This document shows, in pieces, positions 56,071 through 64,000 of a stretch of DNA of 64,000 nt; within the stretch, counting starts at the first letter, position 1, and each line of letters opens with the position of its first letter. The stretch lies in contig KB445792.1 of assembly GCA_000320605.2 (NCBI GenBank), positions 1,245,581-1,309,580 on the forward strand, read 5' to 3'. The position numbers and the translations under genes were made by a program. The DNA comes from Gelatoporia subvermispora B. Taxonomy: Eukaryota; Basidiomycota; Agaricomycetes; Polyporales; Gelatoporiaceae. The notes below the pieces were generated by a model. That model saw only the letters and a list, made by a program, of their open reading frames with translations. It did no database searches and had not been told where the DNA came from.

Positions 56071-56417
56071 TTGAGACGATGGTGGGGATGTTGGAAGGAG
56101 TGCGAAGAAGAGGAAGAGGATGAAGAGGCAGATGTAGGGTCGCAGTGTGAGAGGGGATACGAGAGATAGAGATGAGAGACTCGGCGTGCGACGGATGACA
56201 ACTTACTCACTTACTCACTCAGCAGGTCACCCACTCACCGATGATGCAACTCGACGGCTCCGGCCCGGCTTCCTCTCCGGCGCACACTCGGCGCACACCG
56301 CGCCCGGCTTATGTACACACCGATGACCGAGCCCGCCGTCCCGTCACACGCCGGCCGCCTCCCACTACTTAGCGCCCGCCGCCACCATCCTCCTACCGCG
56401 CTCGCACCGAATCCGCC
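56071..56417. promoter_or_regulatory. Divergent promoter region, G6PDH and THOC5-like gene
   Basis: The interval includes a short tandem run of ACTC-type repeats at about 56205-56237, on the G6PDH side. The 80 bp before the THOC5-like ATG are C-rich. Confidence 0.45.
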
Positions 56418-57252
56418 ATGGCCACCACACCCACCGACGCCGTCATGGCCGTCGACGACCCCGAGCTCCTCCTGCCCCCATCTCCCGATCCCGTCGTCGA
56501 CCACCTCCGCGACCTCGTCGCCTCTTCCTACCTCAACCACGACCCGTCCACAATGCACATCCGCGCCGGCGCCCTCTTTGCTCGTCTCAAAGCCCTCAAC
56601 CGCGCCGCCAATGCCGCCGCACGCGCACATAAGCAGGCCACCGCCGATGCGCGGCACGAAATGGACCAGACGCACCTTGGGCTGCAGAACCTCCTCTACG
56701 AGAAGCGCCACCTCGAGCGTGAGATTGACAAGTGTCGCCAATTTGCGTGAGTGGCCCATTACATGCGCAGAAGCGTCTTGCTTAGGTTCTTCCAGCTCTG
56801 TGTACCAGGACGTTCCGCTGCACTCGCTGGAAGAGTTCCAAGTGCTGGCACCAGAAGGAGCGAGGACACCAGATGTTTTGGTCAACGAGCATCAGCTCAT
56901 GCTCAATCGTCTGAGCTTCGAGTTGGTTGAGCGTCAAAGGTCAACTTCTTCGTACCACTTTCTTTTCCGTCGCTGACGTTACCACTGGTCAGACTGGACC
57001 AGAGGCACAAGGAATTGCTGCGAGAGAAGGAAGAGCTCCTGAAGGAAAGCAAGGCCAAGCTTGCAACCATGGACAGCATCAAGTCTCACATCGATTCTCT
57101 CATGAAGGTCGGTATTTGTATTAACTCATACCTTGTGTTTTCCTTACACGTCACATCCACAGACTGCGACGGAAGTACAGAAGAAGGTCAACGAACTTGT
57201 CCAGCCGTTCGAGACGGCCCCGTCCTCCGCTCCGACCCCCATTCCGATCTAA
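56418..57252 (+). CDS. THOC5: THOC5-like subunit of the THO mRNA-export complex
   Basis: Four exons give about 230 residues. The start is MATTPTDAVMAVDDPELLLP. The conserved helical core has HLGLQNLLYEKRHLEREIDK followed by CRQFA, then across the intron SVYQDVPLHSLEEFQVLAP, VLVNEHQLMLNRLSFELVER, QRLDQRHKELLREKEELLKE and MDSIKSHIDSLMKTATEVQK. This matches the LQNLLYExxHLxxEIDKC, SLEEF, and LxRLxxELEQRK signature of THOC5 (Fms-interacting protein) in the same order. The stop after PTPIPI at 57252 leaves it near 230 residues, so it keeps only the N-terminal coiled-coil half of animal THOC5, as fungal forms commonly do. THO couples transcription to mRNP packaging. Confidence 0.85.
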
Positions 57253-57683
57253 CAGCGAAATGGTCAAGGATAGCGTTGAGAGGATCGGCCACGCACGCCG
57301 GCTCATGCTTCTCGTCCCGAGTTAGGCCCGAGGCCCTCTATAGAAGTCGACTCTTCAGTTCGGCACTCCGGATCGCACGCACTATGGGGTCACTGCGTAT
57401 GTCATTCCTACACTATACAGGACAAGTACCGAGAGTCCGGGGCCCGAAAGGGTAAAGAGAAGGCAGAGAGGAGAGAGGATGGATATGGAATAGAACGTCG
57501 AAGAATGGTCTACAGTGGGTGATATATACAGAACACGACCATCGTGTCATACTTTACAACCATGGGCGGAGGCACAATAGAGATGAGTGGATGCTATGAT
57601 GCGTGGAATGAAGTAAGCAGAAGCGCAGAGTTGTGAAGGCGAAAGCAACGAAGAAGCGAAGAGCAAGGTAACATAGCTGCTGA
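57253..57683. other. Convergent 3' spacer
   Basis: 431 bp between the THOC5-like and UBC8 stops. No supported gene. Confidence 0.4.
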
Positions 57684-58550
57684 TCAGGCGTCCATGGAGT
57701 CACCTGCGTCATCGTCGTCGCTGAAGCTGCCGACATCGCTCATTTCTTCATCTTCGTCGTCGTCGTCGTCTTCCTTCCCTGCTGCCGCGTCCGCTGCTTC
57801 CTTGGTGGCAAACCGTTGTACATATTCTAAGCAGATCGTCAGCTGATAGTGAACGTACGCTACAAGTAACAGCACACACCCTTGACCTTCGCGTCGTACT
57901 CCTTGGGGTGGCGCATCAGAAGCGCAGCCGCCTCTCCATTCAAAGGATCGTTCGGATTAGGGTATCGGAGAAGCTGAGGCAGAAACACCTCAAAGATGTT
58001 GATCATATCTGCATGGCGAGCACGTCAGGGCGCGCCGGCGCGTCACGCGAGCGGGACTGACCAAACATGGGTGACCAGGTCTGGTTGATAACGTCCAGGC
58101 AGACGGAACCGCTTCTTCGGGAATGATCGCGTCAGGAAACCCACGGTGCGTCCCGGGAGAGATTGGCAGACGTACAGCTCATCGATATTGGGATGGAATA
58201 TCTTGTTCATGAAACCAATGCTGGGAGACTTGAAGGGATATTGGTCAGGGAGCTCGACATGGATCTTCCAGACACCCCCCGCGAATGGCGCTGCGTAGCA
58301 TAGATACGTTGAACATAAGTACCGCGACTAGGAGTGATGACATTTGACGTTCTGCGCCACTTACTTTCTGCTGGTCCGTAGAAGCGAACATAGAACTCCT
58401 GCATGTTATCGTTAACGAGGTTCACCTCGTAGTCCGACATCAACCTATAGCGCTGATGTCAATATATGCGGAACCCTGATGCATAGTGGGAGAAATATAT
58501 GACTTACAGCTTCATGACATCCGTCTCGATCCTGCGCTTGCTTGGTGCGC
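57684..58550 (-). CDS. UBC8: Ubiquitin-conjugating enzyme E2, UBC8/UBE2H type
   Basis: About six exons. [15 protein letters not shown] at the N-terminus is followed by [24 protein letters not shown], then [38 protein letters not shown] (with the HPN motif) and [17 protein letters not shown], which holds the active-site cysteine. [40 protein letters not shown] and [15 protein letters not shown] lead to an acidic Asp/Glu/Ser tail ending GDSMDA. The [18 protein letters not shown] block and the acidic tail identify UBC8/UBE2H, the E2 that works with the CTLH/GID ligase in gluconeogenic enzyme degradation. The initiating ATG is in an upstream mini-exon that I could not place, so the right end is approximate. 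Confidence 0.9.
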
Positions 58551-58559
58551 TGTATATAC

Positions 58560-59300
58560 CGTTTCCATGTAAGCATCCGACGCCGCGTCTGAAAGAATTT
58601 GGAATCCACTTATCATAGTGACAGAGGTGGAGGACGGCGAAGAGGAGTAGAGGAACTAGGGTGTGAGCAGAGTGAGATTGTTGGGCAAGGGGGTGGAGGA
58701 GACGAGCGGCGAGAGAGGAGGACCGGGACAAGTCGCAGCCACCGGCCTCGAGGCGCCCTCGGACTGCAGCAAGTCGTGAACCGCCTCGCGCTCATTTCCC
58801 GTGACCACCGCGACCGGAACCTGGTCCGGGATCGGCGAGTCCCCCGGAGGCATATCTTATCTTATCGCCGCAGGTATATCCCGGCTTCATCAGCAGCTCG
58901 GAGTTAGATTGGCTCAAGCCTTGAACCAGGATCATCCTGAACATTTGCGCCCTGCATCCCCACCGGCCCCTGCCCCAGAGAATTCACTGCCCAACTTGTA
59001 AAACATGCCGTGACATGATCTTACACAGACCTTCGTGTCTGGGAATTTCGATCTCACGGGAACTCGTCGTTGAGAACGACGAGTGATTCAGGCGCAACCG
59101 CTCCCGTCGCAGTACTGGTCTCTGACATAGAGTCGCTGGCAACGTGCACTGTTCAAACGCGTTGACTGTCCCTGTCAATAGCGCAGGTCATCTGCTGTCG
59201 ACTTCTGGTCCTTTTTTATCGAAAGCTAAGCAGCGATTCATGCAGCGTCCTCACATCATTATATACAGCACGTCCGTCGAACGAATAATCCAAGGATATG
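58560..59300. other. Spacer between UBC8 and the MARVEL-like array
   Basis: No protein family is recognised. It should contain the first mini-exon and promoter of UBC8 and perhaps lost 3' exons of the first array member. Confidence 0.35.
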
Positions 59301-60132
59301 TTAGTAGTACGACCATTCCTCCACGACACAGTATACTGCGTCGCTCGAGCAAGGCCATTGCTTCCTCCTGTCCGCGATTCCGGGCCTCGCAACCGCCTTC
59401 GCAGGGGCTGCGCCTGCAACAGTCGCAGCATCTGTCATTGTCGCAGAGATAACCTCTGCGGGAGCCCGGTTCCAGGCTCTCCATGCAACTATTGTAGCTA
59501 CAAAAAACGGACTCATAAATTTTTGGCCTAACCGAACTCGATTTTTCGACATACCAAGCCAGAAAAGCCCGAAAGCCCCAATGAAAATCCATTCTTCCTG
59601 CTCAGAGGTTAGGTATAACCCATTCCTCTTGTGGTGCGTCAAGACGCTGATGACGTGACGATAAGCTGTGAGATGCAGACTGTTATGCGATTTTCATCTA
59701 GCTTACGTACAGGAACGAAAGCGAAGCTAATGCGAGCATCGCAACGGAAGTTTGCATTATGTTGAATGTGTCTGATTCATATGTCAGATTTTTGTTGACA
59801 TTTCTCCCCATTTCTTCCACTCACAGATAGAATCCGGAAGATAGCGCAGTGTGAAGTGGATCGCGCATATAATCAGGAACACTGAAAATTGCAGACAATG
59901 CCAGTTCATCCAACGAGCCCAGGATCTTCCACTATGTGCAATACATACCTGCAGCTATCACTCTCGTGACACGACTTCGGACTGGCATTCCGACACGAAC
60001 AGCGGGCGCGTTCCTTATAAATCGAGAGTGCCAAGCTGGCTCGGGTGAGTCATCTGGAGAGACAATGATCTCTGGGATGTCGAAGCGGACTCCTTGAGCA
60101 GAGTTCGGTGAGCTTGGGGCAGGGTCAGCCAT
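59301..60132 (-). CDS. Multi-TM (MARVEL-like) membrane protein, array member A, possibly truncated
   Basis: First of three same-strand related genes. The exon at 59950-60132 gives a soluble N-terminus (MADPAPSSPNSAQGVRFDIP, ending TRVIAAGM). Small exons then add TM1 (VFLIICAIHFTLRYLPDSI), TM2 (IMQTSVAMLALASLSFLY) and TM3 (EEWIFIGAFGLFWL). After that the frame reads VAWRAWNRAPAEVISATMTD and continues to a stop at 59301 without the fourth helix or the YxxLEAFSW motif of the other members. Either a last exon was missed or this copy has lost its 3' end. The gene model is tentative. Function is unknown; MARVEL-type proteins organise membrane domains. Confidence 0.45.
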
Positions 60133-60604
60133 TCTTGGAGTCTCGTCGGACGTTCAGCAATTGGATCGAAGCGTACGTGTCTTTGTCAACTTTCGACAAC
60201 GGATACTGGTTTCGTGTCGCACGCTCCGTGTGCATGGTCCCGAACGACCGCGCTTGCCGTGAAGCTTGAGGCTCGCCACATTGTTACCGCACGTTCCTAG
60301 CACGCTTATCGATCACGTCTTCTATGCTCAAGCAATGATATGTACATTTCCAGAACTCCAAAACGCGATACGCACGTTCCGCCCATACACGTTACACCCC
60401 CTCACTATGCTGCATAAAGCGCCAATTACAATCTCGTGTATCACAGCAATCTCCGCCCGCATGTCCAATCGTCCCCGTTGTGCGTAGAATATTGTCAACG
60501 CGGCGTCTACATCTATGTAATGGAGCGTACATTCCCGCATAATGCAGGAAACACGCCCACCCCGGAAAGGGGGGAGTCAGCAAGCATCGCCGGGATGCAG
60601 CCCG

Positions 60605-61681
60605 TTAAGGGCTTGGTATCGGGCTCGGTACCTGAGTGATAGTAGGCGGTTGGCCGGCCATGTTGGGCTGGATGATCACCGCGTGTCCCGGATTTTGCTG
60701 TACGACGTAGCCGTTGTTCATCATCTGTGGTCCATAGGGCACACCGGCAGGGTACATGGGCATCATGCCTGCGTAGCCGCCCTGGTAAGCACCCGGAGGA
60801 CCGGGGTACTGTCCGAACCAGGGAAGTTCGAAAATAGGCTCGCCCCAGGCGTATGGGCGACCAAGGACCTTCGACCGAGCCGTCAAGGTGATGACGATCC
60901 ACAGGAAGATAGCGACTGAAATCCCCATCAGCAGGAACTGACAAGGTTAACTCGTCGGACTCACAGAGGCAGAAGTTCATCCAGGAGAACGCCTCGATAA
61001 CCCTCATTTCATAACACCATGCTTGCGTTGCAACTGCGAACGTTTGAATCGTCGGGTGAATGTCGATAGATGCTCACTTACTACTACCGCCGTTGTGCGT
61101 GGTCATCCGTTGTCCGGCCAGTGCGTCACATTGCGTGCTACCAAGAATATCTCTAAGCAAGAGAACGTCAACATAAATGATAATGTGAAGTGCATTCTCA
61201 CTTACGCGGACCACGCTCCCATAGCTTCCTCGGCGTGTCAAAGAGTGTACGGAGAATCTTCGAGAATTTAGAAACCCTTACCCAGCCATAATACACCCAA
61301 AATGAACAGGAAGATCACTTCTGTTCGAGGGGACGACCATGATATCCTACAGCGAGGAATAAGCAATTATGCCAGGACGCCTGGTGCGCGGACCCACGTT
61401 ATCAGGAATATGAGTATCGTTAGGGAAGGCACTATCAGAGAAAATATCGAAAAGTCATCTGCGCGGAGTCAGTCAGAAGAGATCTCAGATATCTGATGGT
61501 GTACAATACGGTGGATGTTTGGCAGGAAAATGCTACCAAGATATGCGGCAATTCCGAGCACCGTAGCAGATAACAGGAGGATCGTGACTGGGACAGATCT
61601 CAGCATTCGGCGAGGTTGCAAGCTATGGCAGAATGTCTCACTGTAGCCATACAGGCGCATGTCCTTGAAGAGCTGCGTCAT
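60605..61681 (-). CDS. Multi-TM (MARVEL-like) membrane protein, array member B
   Basis: Exons read: MTQLFKDMRLYGYSETFCHS (start 61681), basic RRMLRSVPVTILLLS, TM1 (ILLLSATVLGIAAYLGSIFL), then SIFSLIVPSLTILIFLITWV (TM2), TEVIFLFILGVLWL (TM3), a short polar segment with CDALAGQRMTTHNG, then MRVIEAFSWMNFCL leading into ILLMGISVAIFLWIVITLTA (TM4). The cytosolic C-terminus is Pro/Gly/Tyr-rich (PGPPGAYQGGYAGMMPMYPA, ending VPSPIPSP). Four helices and the R(V/A)xEAFSWxN motif match member C and suggest a MARVEL-domain protein. The exon junctions are less secure than in the housekeeping genes. A CRE (TGACGTCA) sits 268 bp upstream. Confidence 0.6.
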
Positions 61682-62248
61682 CTAAGGGGAGCGTTGCTTG
61701 AGTATTCTCCGCACATGAAAATCGAACAATGAATTAACGAGCAGACTCACCCTGGATATCGTTCAGGACAGGTGGATTCTCAGCTTCTCTTTGTATGTTT
61801 CCTCAGCAGCGCCTCAATGTACAATTTACGTGACGTCGTAACAAGTTCGTGAGTGAGTGGAGAAGATGTCAGGTAGGGAGTGGGCGCGCGGGGCCAGCTC
61901 GCTCAAACTCGCCCTGCTTGTTCGTGTCCCGATCACAACGCGTCTGGTTGACGTCAAGATCGATTAATCATGTGACGTTTCTGCATCAACACGTGTAACG
62001 GGCTGGATAATGCCGTGAACACGAGCTCATGTCGAGGCTCAAGTGAGGCCGCCCTCGACTCCATCCGCAGGCAGTTGTCTCGCGAATCTGCTTCTGACCT
62101 TCTGACGGTCGACATCCCTCGGTGCGTTGACTTCCAATAATTTGTGCTTCCCGTCCAGATAGTGTACATACACCAAATAAGCTACACACCAAACACGTCT
62201 GGCGTGCTTGTGCCTCTATTCATCGTAATATCATCCAGCTCGTACACA
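61682..62248. other. Spacer between array members B and C
   Basis: 567 bp. It holds a perfect CRE palindrome, TGACGTCA, at 61949-61956, upstream of member B. The right end may contain a last exon of member C: a frame ending DVYELDDITMNRGTSTPDVF just before a stop near 62182 looks like a real C-terminus, but I could not join it in phase. Confidence 0.4.
61949..61956. promoter_or_regulatory. CRE palindrome upstream of array member B
   Basis: Perfect TGACGTCA, the site bound by ATF/CREB-type bZIP factors, 268 bp before the member B start codon. A single site can occur by chance. Confidence 0.35.
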
Positions 62249-63546
62249 TCACCGCCGGGGTGATGCGTTTCGGTGATACTTGTCGTCCCGGGGATTCCGC
62301 TGCTCCCGCACATGCGCCTGGTCTGGTGCCTTGTGCGGAATCCAGTATACATAAGTGGGGGACTCGTTACGCGTGGGTGATCTACCACGGCCAACCGGGG
62401 GAGAACCGCGGGCAACAGGTGGCGATGTGCGGCCCATTGGGGGCGATGGGCGCTGGCCACGGTCGACGCGTTCAGTCATTGAGCGCTCCATACGCGGCTT
62501 CTCCTGCATCGTGTTCTGCCTCGTCGGCATCGTATTCTGCCTCGTTGGCATTGTGTTCGATCTCGACGGTCGCGCCACAGACTTGGACCGGGAGCGCGAA
62601 GTGACAGGCTGAGGAAGGCCCTTCCTGTTCTGCTTGCCTTTCTGGGCGAACCATGGGTATGCAGTGACTGAATAAGCCCAGACGTGTGGCCTTCCTGCGC
62701 GGTGTTCCCGGAAAGCGAGTACCAATAACGTGATAAGGAAGCCCAAAACTGTAAGAGATCGTCAACGGCCGAATATCAAACCAGACCTCAAGATACGTAC
62801 TGAGGAACAGGTTAAAGAATGAAAACGCCTCCAGGACACGGTATTGGGCTTGATAAGTTTCCGTGTTGACTGGGTCAAAGTTCAGCCACAATTTACTGAC
62901 AGATGATCCGATACAAACTCACATCCTGGCATCGCTACGGCCTCAGTAGCATCCGCCGACGAGAAACATTCCACATCGGCGTTCTCAGCATCGGAGGAAG
63001 CAACAAAGGCCGCAAGCGCTAGAAAACTTCCGGTCAGCTGTCTTGATAGCGCGTATGCATGGCGCAATCCTCACCGAGCCACAAGACACCCGCGAGGCCC
63101 AGGCACCCCAGCTCAACCTTTGTCGAGATGGGATTCCGGTTAGGCCAGAGCCCAAATCCGAGTCTGACACAACTCCGTCAGTACAATGGTGGTGGCCACC
63201 ACGGTAGCGTGTACTCACAGTGCCACAAAGAACAGCAGGCTGACGCTGCATACGAAAATCGCGAACGGAATAAAACGAGCTACTCGGAATGAGCAGATGT
63301 AGGACAAGAGCAGGGAGAGTACTCACTGAGGTCCGAAGATAGCAAGATCTCATGAAAGTGCACCGCAATGGCCAAGACGATGATAGTCCAGAGCACTACC
63401 GCCAGGTAGACGCTACCTCTGACGATGTTGAACACAGAGGGCATACGGGGCAATCGGAGAAAAGCAAAGAGTGGCCGTCTAGCGGTCGAACGAGACTGAG
63501 ATTGCGTCCGACGAGTGCTCTTCGACCTGGTATTTGAGGACTTCAT
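62249..63546 (-). CDS. Multi-TM (MARVEL-like) membrane protein, array member C
   Basis: About six exons. The start MKSSNTRSKSTRRTQSQSRS is very basic. TM1 is YLAVVLWTIIVLAIAVHFHE, TM2 is RFIPFAIFVCSVSLLFFVAL, then GLWPNRNPISTKVELGCLGL with TM3 (GLAGVLWLALAAFVA). DVECFSSADATEAVAMPGC carries the extracellular cysteine typical of fungal MARVEL proteins. ETYQAQYRVLEAFSFFNLFL and FGFLITLLVLAFREHRAG form TM4. The cytosolic tail is basic and Ser/Pro-rich with a tandem MPTRQNT repeat (two copies near 62540) and PPMGRTSPPVARGSPPVGRG. The stop in this frame is at 62249, but a spliced alternative C-terminus near 62182 is possible. No promoter motif stands out. Confidence 0.62.
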
Positions 63547-64000
63547 AGCGTCTGCTTGGGCAATGAAAACAACGCGGCCGGGGGGCGGAGGAATAGTCGC
63601 GTGTCTCTTTTGCCTTGCTTAATGTGCGTTCCGCTCGTGAGTTCGTGATATGACCCGTAGGGTTCCTGCGGAGGAGCCGATACGGGGTTGGCCACCTGCG
63701 TCCGGAGGGGTGACGGGAGGAGGACTCGGAGGGGGCGACCTCGGAAGCCGTGAAGTCAGCAGAGTTTAAGAACATCTTTGAACGGAAATTTTATGTGGCG
63801 GCTAGTGCCACGGGTTGGAAGAGTGTGATGGCCCTTGTGGCCGAGAGAGTATTGTGCGATAATTGTGGCAGAATCCTGCCTCGAGGCCGTAGATAGCCTT
63901 CGAGGCGCCACAATTGGCAGGCGGTGGCTGATTCAACGGCAGAATCTCACGCTCTAGATCTGCCGCTCTCCGGGACTTAGCGGGCGCACCGGGGTACACC
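63547..64000. other. Right-edge sequence without a supported gene
   Basis: 454 bp upstream of array member C. Minus-strand frames at 63479-63775 and 63802-63999 match nothing I know. A further gene may begin beyond the edge. Confidence 0.4.

Overview
This window is fungal nuclear DNA. Proteins only become readable when many short introns (mostly 45-60 nt, GT-AG, one clear GC-AG) are removed. Genes are dense, on both strands, and often paired head-to-head or tail-to-tail. The protein repertoire (membrane-anchored A1 aspartic protease, mitochondrial ClpX, cactin, LON-RING protein, ThrE-like transporter) and the intron style suggest an Agaricomycete basidiomycete, probably a wood-decay type. The clade is an inference. 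All genes were assembled by eye from exons, so outer limits are firmer than internal boundaries.

Layout. 1-24.2 kb is a compact housekeeping block: hydroxyacid-oxoacid transhydrogenase (5' part, -), A1 protease (+), mitochondrial PPR protein (-), folylpolyglutamate synthase with a possible dual start (+), SLX4-like nuclease scaffold (-), importin-11/Kap120 (+), cytosolic PheRS alpha (-), peroxin PEX2 (+), DNA polymerase delta subunit POLD3/Pol32 (+), and a ThrE/PRM10-like transporter (-). 24.2-30.9 kb is looser and GC-rich. It holds an intronless GNAT acetyltransferase (+), EMC10 (-), an intronless unknown (+), and long spacers with many CCAATC boxes and one orphan CRE/TATA/CCAAT cluster.

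30.9-48.1 kb is dense again: BSD2/NDFIP-like adaptor (+), PheRS beta (-), cactin (-), mitochondrial ClpX (+), RanBP1 (-), p24 cargo receptor (+), kinesin-8 (-), dihydroorotase (+). 48.1-50.7 kb is a gene-free spacer with an old, diverged direct duplication of about 180 bp. 50.7-58.6 kb holds a LON-domain RING protein (+), glucose-6-phosphate dehydrogenase (-), a THOC5-like protein (+) and UBC8/UBE2H (-). 59.3-63.5 kb is a tandem array of three diverged, same-strand multi-TM (MARVEL-like) genes, the most accessory-looking part of the window.

Functional threads: both subunits of cytosolic phenylalanyl-tRNA synthetase lie on the same strand about 16 kb apart. Several genes serve the nucleus (SLX4, POLD3, Kap120, RanBP1, THOC5, cactin). 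Others serve the secretory and ubiquitin systems (EMC10, p24, BSD2, UBC8, LON-RING) and core metabolism (FPGS, G6PDH, DHOase). I saw no rRNA, convincing tRNA, intact transposon or secondary-metabolite cluster. No clearly novel system was found; the strongest leads are the MARVEL-like triplet, the PheRS linkage, the duplicated spacer and the orphan promoter-like cluster.
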